Notes: generated by a model not told the origin, from the sequence alone. DNA of 38,180 bases from Actinomycetes bacterium (GCA_023420415.1 JAEZWF010000008.1:1-38180); one strand, 5' to 3'; counted from the stretch's first letter, positions 8,306-15,702 are shown. Made by a program: numbers and translations.

Positions 8306-8344
8306 TCGTGCCACGGGTGGTGCGAGCGGCGGTATGCCGCGTGC

Positions 8345-8905
8345 TCACGCCGAGCGCTGCGCCACCGCCTTGGCGGGTGCGGCCTGGGCGCCACGGCGCC
8401 GGCCGGTGAGCAGGCGCCAGGGCTGCGCGGTCAGCAGGAGCGTGAGCGCGACCAGCGCCAGGATGCTCCACGGGTAGGTCGCCGACAGGCTGAGACCGCC
8501 GTGCCCCGGGGTGACGTGCGCCGAGACGGTGCCGCCCCACGGAAAGCTCGTGCCGGAGACGTCGCGCCCCTCGACGCCGCTCGCGTCCACGCCATCGAGG
8601 AAGCCGATCACGCAGAACAGCCACATCATCGACAGCGTGAACCAGACCACGCCCGCGCAGACGACCCCGAACGTCCACCGCGCGCGTCGAGCGTCGCCCT
8701 CGGTCGCGGCATACGCCATGGCCCTGGGCGACCCGATGCCGAGCACCGCGGCCCGCGAGCCCTCACGCGCGGTGGCCTCGGCGAGGTTGGCCCGCAGTTC
8801 GCGCCGCAGCTCGCGGCGCCGGCGGCCGCGAACCCCGCGGTAGTCGAGCCAGAAGTCGTAGCGCAGGACGGCGGACTCGATCCGCAGCTGATCGGTGATG
8901 TTCAT
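8345..8905 (-). CDS. PadR-associated two-helix membrane protein
   Basis: A 186-aa protein. Residues about 1-75 are charged and helical (VLRYDFWLDYRGVRGRRRREL ...), resembling the helical prefix domain often found beside PadR regulators. Two membrane segments follow (WTFGVVCAGVVWFTLSMMWLF and ILALVALTLLLTAQPW) with an extracytoplasmic loop of about 55 residues between them and a basic, Ala-rich tail. Its ATG overlaps the padR stop by four bases (ATGA), so the two are translationally coupled. PadR-coupled membrane proteins of this kind often respond to envelope stress or antibiotics, but nothing here fixes a substrate. Function unknown; the gene call is firm. Confidence 0.85.
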   Translation of the reverse strand: MNITDQLRIESAVLRYDFWLDYRGVRGRRRRELRRELRANLAEATAREGSRAAVLGIGSPRAMAYAATEGDARRARWTFGVVCAGVVWFTLSMMWLFCVIGFLDGVDASGVEGRDVSGTSFPWGGTVSAHVTPGHGGLSLSATYPWSILALVALTLLLTAQPWRLLTGRRRGAQAAPAKAVAQRSA

Positions 8906-9243
8906 GACGAAACCCCCTGGGTGGTGGTGCTGGTGACGGTGTCGACGGCCGTGACGAGGTTTCGCCAGGCGTCCGTGCGGGTGGCCAGTTCGGCGCGCCC
9001 GGCATCGGTGGTGCGGTAGTACTTGCGCGCCGGCCCGGAGGCCGAGCGCTCGAGGTAGGACTCGAGCAGCCCTGCGGACTCGAGCCGGGTGAGGGCCGGG
9101 TAGACCGTGCCCTCGGCGAGGTCCTCGAACCCGGCATCGCGCAGCCGGGTGACGATCGCGTACCCGTAGCCGGGTTCGTCGACGAGGACGCTGAGCAGCA
9201 GCAGGGAGAGGACTCCCTTGAGCATCTGCGGGTCGTGGGCCAT
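8902..9243 (-). CDS. PadR-family transcriptional regulator
   Basis: A 113-aa winged-helix repressor of the short PadR type. MLKGVLSLLLLSVLVDEPGYGYAIVTRL forms the first helices, EGTVYPALTRLESAGLL is the recognition helix and wing signature, and ARKYYRTTDAGRAEL is the second wing strand. A short C-terminal helix mediates dimerisation in this family. It is the first gene of a two-gene operon with the membrane protein. The promoter directly upstream carries an inverted repeat over the -35, so autoregulation is likely (inference). Confidence 0.93.
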   Translation of the reverse strand: MAHDPQMLKGVLSLLLLSVLVDEPGYGYAIVTRLRDAGFEDLAEGTVYPALTRLESAGLLESYLERSASGPARKYYRTTDAGRAELATRTDAWRNLVTAVDTVTSTTTQGVSS

Positions 9244-9249
9244 GCAGTG

Positions 9250-9278
9250 AAGGTATGCCGGGTACTCGGCTATGTCAA
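9250..9278 (-). promoter_or_regulatory. padR promoter, leaderless, with consensus -35
   Basis: On the minus strand a perfect TTGACA (9278-9273) is followed by a 17-base spacer and TACCTT (9255-9250). Six more bases lead straight to ATG 9243, so the transcript should start at the start codon. This is the best sigma-70-type promoter I found in the window. The iterated motif copy at 9253-9260 overlaps its -10. Confidence 0.7.
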
Positions 9279-9283
9279 GTACC
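9261..9283. promoter_or_regulatory. Putative PadR operator
   Basis: GGTACT (9261-9266) and AGTACC (9278-9283) form a perfect 6-bp inverted repeat with an 11-base spacer, covering the -35 and spacer of the padR promoter. A palindrome in this place is what an autorepressing PadR dimer would use. Confidence 0.5.
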
Positions 9284-9304
9284 TAACCGTGGCGAGTAGC
9301 TGCG

Positions 9305-10078
9305 TCAGCGGTACTCCGGATTCGGCGCGTCGGCGTGCAGCCCGGCGTCCCACTCGACCCGCTGGTTGCCGCCCACGGGGAAGCCGCCGTTCTCCTTGAA
9401 CATCGCGGCGAGGTGCATGAGGTTCCACGTCATGAACGTCGTGTTGCGCCGGGTGAACTCGTTCTGCGGACCGCCACTGCCCTCGTCGAGGTAGGAGGGG
9501 CCCGGTCCTGCCTCGCCGATCCAGCCGGCGTCGGCGCCGGGCGGGATGGTGTAGCCGATGTGCTGGAGGCTGTAGAGGATGTTGGAGGCGCAGTGCTTGA
9601 TGCCGTCCTCGTTGCCGGTGATGATCGCCCCACCGACCTTGCCGTAGTAGATGTACTGGCCGGCCGCGTTGGTCATGGCCGACCCGGCATACAGCCGCTC
9701 GATGACCTGCTTGGTGATGCTGGAGTTGTCACCCAGCCAGATCGGCCCGGCGATGACGAGGATGTCGGACTCGACGATGTCGGCGAAGATGAGCGGCCAC
9801 TCGTCGCGCTCCCAGCCGTGCTCGGTCATGTCGAGGTAGACGCCGGTGGCGATCTCGTGGTCGACGGCTCGGTACTCGTGCACCTCGACTCCGTGCTCGC
9901 GCATGATGGCCGCGCTCACGTCGACGAGGCCCTGGGTGTTGCTCACCTCGGGCGAGCGCTTCAGCGTGCAGTTGACGAAGGTCGCCCGCAGGTCGCTGAA
10001 GTCGAACTCGGCGATGGCCGCCTCCGCGGTCTCCGTCGTCTCGATGGTCTCGTCCGCCTGGTCCCCGGTGTCGCCCAT
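9305..10078 (-). CDS. Flavodoxin-family NAD(P)H-dependent oxidoreductase
   Basis: A 257-aa protein. After an acidic, Glu/Thr-rich N-terminal segment of about 28 residues comes a flavodoxin-like fold: LRATFVNCTLKRSPEVSNTQ provides the FMN phosphate loop, SDILVIAGPIWLGDNSSITK is the second flavin contact, and GKVGGAIITGNEDGIKH is the third. It probably binds FMN and reduces quinones or other acceptors; the substrate cannot be read from sequence. The assigned ATG 10078 has only a distant GGAG, but CAGAGT followed by six bases may serve as a variant -10 for a leaderless message. The gene is divergent from adoK with 57 bases between starts. Confidence 0.87.
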   Translation of the reverse strand: MGDTGDQADETIETTETAEAAIAEFDFSDLRATFVNCTLKRSPEVSNTQGLVDVSAAIMREHGVEVHEYRAVDHEIATGVYLDMTEHGWERDEWPLIFADIVESDILVIAGPIWLGDNSSITKQVIERLYAGSAMTNAAGQYIYYGKVGGAIITGNEDGIKHCASNILYSLQHIGYTIPPGADAGWIGEAGPGPSYLDEGSGGPQNEFTRRNTTFMTWNLMHLAAMFKENGGFPVGGNQRVEWDAGLHADAPNPEYR

Positions 10079-10123
10079 GCGCAGACTCTGCTCCGCAGCG
10101 CTGCCGCCCGCAATCGCAGCAGG

Positions 10124-10129
10124 TAGGTT
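10124..10129 (+). promoter_or_regulatory. -10 element for leaderless adoK
   Basis: TAGGTT, then exactly six bases, then GTG 10136. No alternative ribosome site is closer. The -35 is not recognisable. Confidence 0.5.
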
Positions 10130-10135
10130 GCACGC

Positions 10136-11122
10136 GTGCACTTCGCGATCACCGGGTCCATCGCCACCGACCACCTCATGACGTTCAAGGGGCGCTTTCG
10201 CGACTCCCTCGTCGTCGAGCAGCTCGACAAGGTCTCGTTGTCGTTCCTCGCGGACGACCTGGAGGTCCGCCGCGGCGGTGTGGCCGCCAACATCGCCTTC
10301 GGCATGGCGAACCTCGGGCAGCGCCCGATCCTCGTCGGGGCCGTGGGTGAGGACTTCGGTGACTACCGCAGCTGGCTCGAGCGGCACGGCGTCGACTGCG
10401 CCTCGGTGCACGTCTCGGAGTCCAAGCACACCGCACGCTTCGTCTGCACCACGGACGAGGACATGGCGCAGATCGCCACCTTCTACGCCGGTGCGATGAG
10501 CGAGGCACGGGCGATCGAGCTCGGGCCCATCGCCGACCGCGTCGGCGGTCTCGACCTCGTCCTCGTCGGCGCCAACGACCCCGAGGCGATGCTGCGCCAC
10601 ACCCGCGAGTGCCGCTCGCGCGGCATACCTTTTGCGGCCGACCCGAGCCAGCAGCTCGCCTTCGCCGACGGCGACACGATCCGTCAGCTCATCGACGGCG
10701 CCGACTACCTGCTCACCAACGAGTACGAGGCAGCCCTGACCGAGCAGAAGACGGGGTGGACCGCCGAGGAGATCGCCGATCGCGTCAACACCCGCGTCAT
10801 CACCAAGGGCAAGGACGGCGTCACCATCGTCCGCAAGGGCGAGGACCCGATCGAGGTGCCGGTGGCCCGCGAGGTGCGCCGCGCCGACCCGACCGGTGTC
10901 GGTGACGCGTTCCGGGCCGGCTTCCTGACCGGGCTGGCGGCCGACCTCGGGCTGCGCCACGCGGCCGAGCTGGGATCGATGCTCGCCACCTACGTCATCG
11001 AGACCGTCGGCACGCAGGAGTACACCCTGGGCAAGTCCACGTTCCTGGGGCGGCTCGCCGAGGCGTACGGCCAGGACTCCGCCGATGCCATCGAGCCGCA
11101 CATCGCCTGCGTCGCGCCGTGA
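10136..11122 (+). CDS. adoK: PfkB-family carbohydrate kinase, adenosine kinase AdoK type
   Basis: A 328-aa sugar kinase of the ribokinase/PfkB fold. The start FAITGSIATDHLMTF, the block KVSLSFLADDLEVRRGG-AAN, HTARFVCTTDEDMAQIATFY, GAMSEAR, VGANDPEAM-HT-EC, FAADPSQQLA and the catalytic anion-hole motif DPTGVGDAFRAGFLTGL match, from memory, mycobacterial AdoK (Rv2202c), which phosphorylates adenosine. Adenosine is therefore the best substrate guess, though many annotations stop at carbohydrate kinase. The catalytic base is the Asp of GVGDAF. The gene lies between erpA and ctaC as in mycobacteria. The next gene (aat) starts one base after its stop, implying an operon. One iterated-motif copy at 10621 forces a rare ATA Ile codon. 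Confidence 0.9.
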   Translation: MHFAITGSIATDHLMTFKGRFRDSLVVEQLDKVSLSFLADDLEVRRGGVAANIAFGMANLGQRPILVGAVGEDFGDYRSWLERHGVDCASVHVSESKHTARFVCTTDEDMAQIATFYAGAMSEARAIELGPIADRVGGLDLVLVGANDPEAMLRHTRECRSRGIPFAADPSQQLAFADGDTIRQLIDGADYLLTNEYEAALTEQKTGWTAEEIADRVNTRVITKGKDGVTIVRKGEDPIEVPVAREVRRADPTGVGDAFRAGFLTGLAADLGLRHAAELGSMLATYVIETVGTQEYTLGKSTFLGRLAEAYGQDSADAIEPHIACVAP

Positions 11123-11123
11123 G

Positions 11124-11822
11124 GTGACGACACCTCCGGTCGAGCCGCTGCCGAGCAGCTGGTCGTTCGACCTGTCCGACGTCGACGCCGGGGAGGACCT
11201 CGTCGCGGTCGGCGGTGACCTGCGCGCCGGCACGATCCTCGAGGCCTACCGCACCGGGCTGTTCCCGATGGGGCTGGGCGAGAACGGCGACCGTCCGCTC
11301 GGGTGGTGGTCGCCGGACCCGCGTGGTGTGCTGCTGCCGGGTGGCCTGCACGCGAGTCGGTCACTGCGCAAGTCGTTGCGGCACTTCGAGATCCGGATCG
11401 ACACGGCATTCGGAGACGTCGTCGCCGCGTGCGCCGACCCGAGCCGGGCCGGTCGGTGGATCACGCCCGAGATCGCCGACGCCTATGGCGAGCTGCACGC
11501 CCTCGGGTGGGCGCACAGCATCGAGACGTGGCAGGACGGCGAGCTGGTCGGCGGTCTCTACGGGCTGGCGGTGGGCGGCCTGTTCGCGGGGGAGTCGATG
11601 TTCCACCGGGTCACGGACGCCTCCAAGGCCGCGCTGGTCGGGCTCGCGGGTCACGTCTTCGCCGACGGCGACGACCGCCGCATCGTCGACGTGCAGTGGG
11701 CGACCGACCACCTGCGCACCCTGGGCGTCGTCGAGATCCCGCGGTCGGACTACCTCGGGCGGCTGGCCCTGGCCATCACGGCCCCGCCGCCCACCTTCGT
11801 CCCCGGGTGCGGCCCCCGATGA
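11124..11822 (+). CDS. aat: Leucyl/phenylalanyl-tRNA-protein transferase
   Basis: A 232-aa cytosolic enzyme that transfers Leu or Phe from aminoacyl-tRNA to the N terminus of proteins starting with Arg or Lys, marking them for ClpAP/ClpS degradation in the bacterial N-end rule. Diagnostic blocks are LVAVGGDL, AYRTGLFPMG, PLGWWSPDPRGVL, ITPEIADAYGELHALGWAHSIE, GGLYGLAVGGLFAGESMF and IVDVQWATDHLRTLG. GTG 11124 begins one base after the adoK stop and gives the usual family length; a frame-compatible ATG at 11085 lies inside adoK. Its stop overlaps the histidine kinase ATG. Coupling of an N-end-rule enzyme to a nucleoside kinase and a sensor kinase looks positional rather than functional. Confidence 0.92.
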   Translation: MTTPPVEPLPSSWSFDLSDVDAGEDLVAVGGDLRAGTILEAYRTGLFPMGLGENGDRPLGWWSPDPRGVLLPGGLHASRSLRKSLRHFEIRIDTAFGDVVAACADPSRAGRWITPEIADAYGELHALGWAHSIETWQDGELVGGLYGLAVGGLFAGESMFHRVTDASKAALVGLAGHVFADGDDRRIVDVQWATDHLRTLGVVEIPRSDYLGRLALAITAPPPTFVPGCGPR

Positions 11823-13165
11823 TGCGGACGTGGTCGCTGCAGCGCCGCGTGCTCGCGACCTCCGGCGTCGTGGTAGTCCTCATGATCGTTCTGGGGGTGG
11901 CCGCGTTCGCCCTGACCCTGGACCAGATCCTCTACCGGACGTCGTTGGACACCGCCCGGTCGACGGCCGGCCAGGTGGTCGACGTCGTCGCGCGAGGTGA
12001 GGCGCCACCCGCCAGGTCGCTGAGCGAGGTGCCGGCCCAGGGCGCGATCGTCCAGGTGGTCGGCGCGGACGGGACCGTCGTCGCCTCGTCGGACCGCCGG
12101 CTCGACGCGAGGCCGGCATCGACGTTGCGGCCCGCGGCCGGCAAGGAAGAGGTCGACCAGTCCGCGACCGTCCCGGGTGAGCTGGGGGAGCCGTATGCCG
12201 TGGTGGCGCGCGGTGTGACCGACCCCGCCGGGGCGACCTACGCCGTCGTCGTGGCGGTGCCGCTCAGCGCGCTGGGCGACACGGTGCGCACGGCGACGGT
12301 GCTGCTCGCCGTCGGGGCCGTGCTGATGCTGGTGCTGCTCCTCGTGCTCGTTCGGAGGGCGGTGCGGCAGGCGCTGCAGCCCGTCGAGGGAATCCGCTCG
12401 GAGGTCGCGCGGATCAGCCAGGTCCGCGGTGGCGGCGCGGTCACGGTGCCGCCGACGGGTGACGAGATCGCGCGGCTCGCCCGCACGATGAACGAGATGC
12501 TGGCCCGCCTGGAGAAGTCCGACGCGGCGACGCGCCGGTTCGTCTCGGACGCCTCGCACGAGCTGCGCAGCCCCCTCGCGACGATCCGTGCGGCCGTGGA
12601 GGTGTCGACGCAGGACGGGTTCGACGACGACCGCGACGCAGTGATCCGGTCCGAGACGCTGCGCCTGCAGTCCCTGGTGGACGACCTGCTGACCCTCGCC
12701 AAGGCCGACGACGGTGCGCCGCTGGCGCGCGAGGAGGTCGATGTCGACGACATCGTGGCCCAGGAGGTGCGCCGGGTCCGCGCGACCGGGGTGCCCGTCG
12801 AGGCGAGCATCATGGCGGCCCGGGTCCTCGGCGACCGTGCCCGGATCGAGCAGATGGTGCGCAACGTCGTGGACAACGCGGTGCGCCACACGACGGGTCG
12901 GGTGGGCCTGTCGGTCGACACCGAGGGCGACGACGTGGTCGTCCGGGTCGACAACGACGGCCCCCCGGTGCCGGTCGCCGACCGGGAGACCGTCTTCGAC
13001 CGGTTCGCCCGGCTCGAGGACTCGCGCCGACGCGAGAGCGGCGGTAGCGGACTCGGGCTGGCGATCGTGCGCACGGTGGCCCGTGCCCACGGCGGGAACG
13101 CCGTCGCCACCGAGACCTCCGATGGTCGGTGCCGCTTCGAGCTGAGGCTGCCGACCACCGACTGA
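11819..13165 (+). CDS. Membrane sensor histidine kinase (EnvZ/OmpR class)
   Basis: A 448-aa kinase. Two membrane segments (about residues 12-34 and 158-178) flank a periplasmic-type domain of about 120 residues. A HAMP linker follows (residues about 180-233), then the DHp helix with His 247 in SDASHELRSPLATIR. The ATP domain has the N-box NVVDNAVRHT, the FDRFARLEDSRR F-box and GGSGLGLAIV. It should autophosphorylate on His 247 and signal to the OmpR-type regulator encoded convergently at 13238-13927. Its ATG overlaps the aat stop by four bases (a second ATG follows at once), so it is cotranscribed with adoK and aat rather than with its presumed regulator. Partner assignment is inferred from adjacency. 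Confidence 0.92.
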   Translation: MMRTWSLQRRVLATSGVVVVLMIVLGVAAFALTLDQILYRTSLDTARSTAGQVVDVVARGEAPPARSLSEVPAQGAIVQVVGADGTVVASSDRRLDARPASTLRPAAGKEEVDQSATVPGELGEPYAVVARGVTDPAGATYAVVVAVPLSALGDTVRTATVLLAVGAVLMLVLLLVLVRRAVRQALQPVEGIRSEVARISQVRGGGAVTVPPTGDEIARLARTMNEMLARLEKSDAATRRFVSDASHELRSPLATIRAAVEVSTQDGFDDDRDAVIRSETLRLQSLVDDLLTLAKADDGAPLAREEVDVDDIVAQEVRRVRATGVPVEASIMAARVLGDRARIEQMVRNVVDNAVRHTTGRVGLSVDTEGDDVVVRVDNDGPPVPVADRETVFDRFARLEDSRRRESGGSGLGLAIVRTVARAHGGNAVATETSDGRCRFELRLPTTD

Positions 13166-13242
13166 CCCGCCACGGACTGACCCGCCACCGAGTGACCCGC
13201 CACCGAGCGACCCGCCACCGAGTGACCCGGTGGCGGGTCAGT
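13161..13242. terminator. Tandem-repeat terminator between convergent histidine kinase and response regulator
   Basis: Four 15-base units (13161-13175, 13176-13190, 13191-13205, 13206-13220), each A-C/G-T/C-GACCCGCCAC-C/G-G, are followed by one inverted copy at 13228-13242. Unit 2 pairs with it perfectly over 15 bp and unit 4 over 12 bp with a seven-base loop, so several alternative hairpins compete. The array overlaps both stop codons and should end transcription in both directions. Confidence 0.75.
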
Positions 13243-13927
13243 CGGTCTCGGGCACGCTCACCGGCATCAGCCGGTAGCCCATGCCGCGCACCGTCTCCAG
13301 CGACGTGACGCCGAAGGCGGCGTCGACCTTGCGGCGCAGGTAGCCCACGTAGACCTCGACGATGTTGTCGCTGCCGTCGAAGTGCGGGTCCCAGACGTTG
13401 TCGAGGATCTCGGCCTTGGACAGGACCACCTCGGGGTGGCGCATGAGGAACTGGAGCAGCGCGAACTCCCGCGCGGTCAACGTGATCCGTTCCCCGGCGC
13501 GGGTCACGATGCGGCGGTTGGGGTCGAGCCGGAGGTCACCGACCTGCAGGCTCACCGGGCGGGCCGGTGCGCCGCGACGCACCAGGGCGCGCAGCCGGGC
13601 GACCAGCACCATGAAGCTGAACGGCTTGGTGAGGTAGTCGTCGGCCCCCAGGTCGAACGCGTCGGTCTGGTCGTAGTCGCCATCCTTGGCTGTGAGCATC
13701 AGGGTCGGAGCCCAGACCTTGAGCTCGCGCAGGTTGCGCAGGACGTCGTAGCCGTTGCGCCCCGGCAGCATGATGTCGAGGACGATGACGTCGTAGGGGT
13801 TCTCGGTGGCGAGCCACTGCCCGCTGATCCCGTCGTGCGCGACGTCGACGACGAAGCCCTCGTTGATGAGCCCGCGACGGATCATCTCCGCCAGTGGCCT
13901 CTCGTCCTCGACCAGGAGCACCCGCAC
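13238..13927 (-). CDS. OmpR-family response regulator
   Basis: A 229-aa transcription factor. The receiver domain (residues about 1-115) has the acidic pocket VEDE, phospho-acceptor Asp 51 in VIVLDIMLPGRNG, Thr 79 in MLTAKD and Lys 101 in YLTKPF. The C-terminal winged helix (about 130-225) shows LTAREFALLQFLMRHPEVVLSK in part and SDNIVEVYVGYLRRKVD with VRGMGYRL. GTG 13927 is used because VRVLLVEDERPL is the canonical first strand; upstream frame is shadow of the phosphatase gene. It follows the PAP2 gene with two bases between stop and start, so both form an operon. Likely targets are its own operon and the divergent membrane gene through the CTGAGA boxes upstream. Confidence 0.93.
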   Translation of the reverse strand: MRVLLVEDERPLAEMIRRGLINEGFVVDVAHDGISGQWLATENPYDVIVLDIMLPGRNGYDVLRNLRELKVWAPTLMLTAKDGDYDQTDAFDLGADDYLTKPFSFMVLVARLRALVRRGAPARPVSLQVGDLRLDPNRRIVTRAGERITLTAREFALLQFLMRHPEVVLSKAEILDNVWDPHFDGSDNIVEVYVGYLRRKVDAAFGVTSLETVRGMGYRLMPVSVPETD

Positions 13928-13929
13928 GG

Positions 13930-14658
13930 TCAGCGCCCGATCCGCGCGAGGAGCGAGCGGAGTGTGTGCCGGTCCAGCCCGGCGAGCGCCTGCCACGCCA
14001 CCGCGCACGCGGCCAAGGTGGCCACGGCGAGGACCCACCCGGCGACGACGTCGGTCAGCCAGTGGTAGCCCAGGTAGACCCGGCTCACACCGACCGCGAG
14101 CGCCAGCACCACCCCGACTACCACGACGCCGGTCCGCGCCAGCCGCCCCGGCACGATTGTCAGGACGAGCCCGGCGACCAGCCCCACGAACACGGTCGTG
14201 GACAGAGTGTGACCGGATGGGAAGGAGAATCCGTTGTCCACGGGTCCGAGCATGAGGGATGACGGGGGCCTGTGCCTGTGCAGGACGTGCTTGACCCCGA
14301 CGGTGAGGGCAGCGGCGGCGACCATCCCGCCCCCGAACACCGCGGCATACCGAAGCCGGCCGCGCCACAGCAGCCAGGCGAGAGTCGCCACGGCGAGCAG
14401 GCCGATGGCCACCTCGCTGCCCAACGCCGACAGCACCTGGGCGACACCGGTGAGCCACGGGGTGCGTTCGGCGACGAACCAGGCCGTGACCCCGGGGTCG
14501 TGGGCGCTCAGGTCACCGCGCTCGGCGGCACCGTCCGCCAGGAGCCCGCACAGGCCGACCCCGGCCGCGGCAACGGTGAGCCCCGCCGCGGACGCTCGGG
14601 AGCGCAGCCGGCGCAGCTCCAGCATCGGGGCCGGGCGGTGGAGGGCGGGGTGCGACAC
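13930..14658 (-). CDS. PAP2-family membrane phosphatase
   Basis: A 242-aa integral membrane phosphatase of the type 2 phosphatidic acid phosphatase family, acting on lipid pyrophosphates or phosphates (undecaprenyl pyrophosphate and phosphatidate are usual choices). All three catalytic motifs are visible: KHVLHRHRPP, FPSGHT and SRVYLGYHWLTD. About six hydrophobic helices alternate with them. GTG 14658 has GAGGAG nine bases upstream; an in-frame ATG at 14625 would shorten the N terminus. It is the first gene of the PAP2-response regulator operon, which suggests control by envelope signals (inference). Confidence 0.92.
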   Translation of the reverse strand: MSHPALHRPAPMLELRRLRSRASAAGLTVAAAGVGLCGLLADGAAERGDLSAHDPGVTAWFVAERTPWLTGVAQVLSALGSEVAIGLLAVATLAWLLWRGRLRYAAVFGGGMVAAAALTVGVKHVLHRHRPPSSLMLGPVDNGFSFPSGHTLSTTVFVGLVAGLVLTIVPGRLARTGVVVVGVVLALAVGVSRVYLGYHWLTDVVAGWVLAVATLAACAVAWQALAGLDRHTLRSLLARIGR

Positions 14659-14700
14659 GGGCGGGGCTCCTCGACGGGCGTCGGAATGTTCTGTGGTCGA

Positions 14701-14834
14701 CCGGACGGCCGGTGAGGGGGACGCGACCGTCCGGGACCAGTGCCACTGTCCACCACCGGTGCTGAGACGATCCTGAGAAACCTGAGAGCCGCCCCGGCTC
14801 GCAGCACCGCCCCGGCTCTCAGGTCCGCCTCAGG
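14701..14834. promoter_or_regulatory. Divergent control region with repeated CTGAGA boxes
   Basis: Between the PAP2 operon (-) and the COG4705-like gene (+) lie CTGAGA at 14762, 14773 and 14782 (11 and 9 bases apart), an inverted copy at 14817-14823 and a variant inverted copy at 14828-14834. Two of them make an 11-bp inverted repeat (CCTGAGAGCCG with CGGCTCTCAGG). An 8-bp inverted repeat (14701-14708 / 14727-14734) lies nearer PAP2. Direct repeats at about one helical turn are typical of OmpR-type binding sites, so the regulator encoded downstream is the obvious candidate. Confidence 0.55.
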
Positions 14835-14857
14835 GGGCACCGGCCAGAGTCTGGCCC

Positions 14858-15688
14858 ATGACCACAGCTCCCGGCTCGACCAGCCGCCGCGCCGCGGCCC
14901 ACGCCCTCCTGAACCGCGTCCCCGAGGTGACCGCGTACTTCTGGATCATCAAGGTGCTCGCCACCACCGTCGGTGAGACTGCCGCCGACTACCTGAACGA
15001 GACCCTCGGCTTCGGCCTCACCGGCACCTCGATCGTGATGAGTGCGCTGCTCGTCGTGGCCCTCGTCGTCCAGTTCCGGGCGCGTCGCTACGTGCCGGTC
15101 CGCTACTGGCTGGTGGTGGTGCTCGTGAGCATCGTCGGCACCCTGCTGACCGACAACCTCACCGACAACCTCGGGGTCCCGCTGGTGGTGACCACCGCGG
15201 TCTTCGCGGTCGCGCTCGCCGTGACCTTCGCGGCCTGGTTCGCCTCCGAGCGCACCCTGTCGATCCACACGATCTACACGGCCCGCCGCGAGTCCTTCTA
15301 CTGGCTCACGATCCTCATGACGTTCGCGCTGGGCACCGCGGCGGGAGACCTGCTCGCCGAGCGGCTGGCCCTGGGTTACCTCACCTCGGCCGTGCTCTTC
15401 GCCGTGGCCATCGCCGTCATCGCCATCGCCCACAAGGCGGGCCTGATCGCCGCGATCCCGGCTTTCTGGGCGGCCTACGTGCTGACGCGTCCGCTCGGCG
15501 CCTCCCTGGGCGACCTGCTGTCGCAGGCGCGCGCCGACGGCGGGCTGGGCCTGGGCACGACCGTGACCAGCCTGATCTTCCTCGTGGCCATCCTCGGACT
15601 GGTCGCGTTCCTCACCCTGACCCGCCGCGACCGGACCCCCGTCGCGGCCTCCCACACCGACGACGTACTCACCGGCGCCGAGGTGTGA
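14858..15688 (+). CDS. COG4705-like polytopic membrane protein with four-fold internal repeat
   Basis: A 276-aa protein with about eight membrane helices and no known enzymatic motif. I recognise the opening VPEVTAYFWIIKVLATTVGE as that of uncharacterised membrane proteins of COG4705. The sequence divides into four two-helix repeats whose first helix carries an aromatic-Trp start, a Gly and an Asp: FWIIKVLATTVGETAADYL, YWLVVVLVSIVGTLLTDNL, YWLTILMTFALGTAAGDLL and FWAAYVLTRPLGASLGDLL. Four equivalent Asp residues in membrane helices suggest a transporter or channel with internal pseudo-symmetry (inference). It is divergent from the PAP2-regulator operon, with shared CTGAGA boxes between. CAGAGT seven bases before the ATG may be a variant -10. 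Confidence 0.85.
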   Translation: MTTAPGSTSRRAAAHALLNRVPEVTAYFWIIKVLATTVGETAADYLNETLGFGLTGTSIVMSALLVVALVVQFRARRYVPVRYWLVVVLVSIVGTLLTDNLTDNLGVPLVVTTAVFAVALAVTFAAWFASERTLSIHTIYTARRESFYWLTILMTFALGTAAGDLLAERLALGYLTSAVLFAVAIAVIAIAHKAGLIAAIPAFWAAYVLTRPLGASLGDLLSQARADGGLGLGTTVTSLIFLVAILGLVAFLTLTRRDRTPVAASHTDDVLTGAEV

Positions 15689-15702
15689 CCCCCGTCGGCG
15701 GC

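Noticed and set aside
13161..13245. CRISPR-like array
   Set aside because: The 15-base units are directly adjacent without spacers and pair with an inverted copy; this is a repeat terminator.
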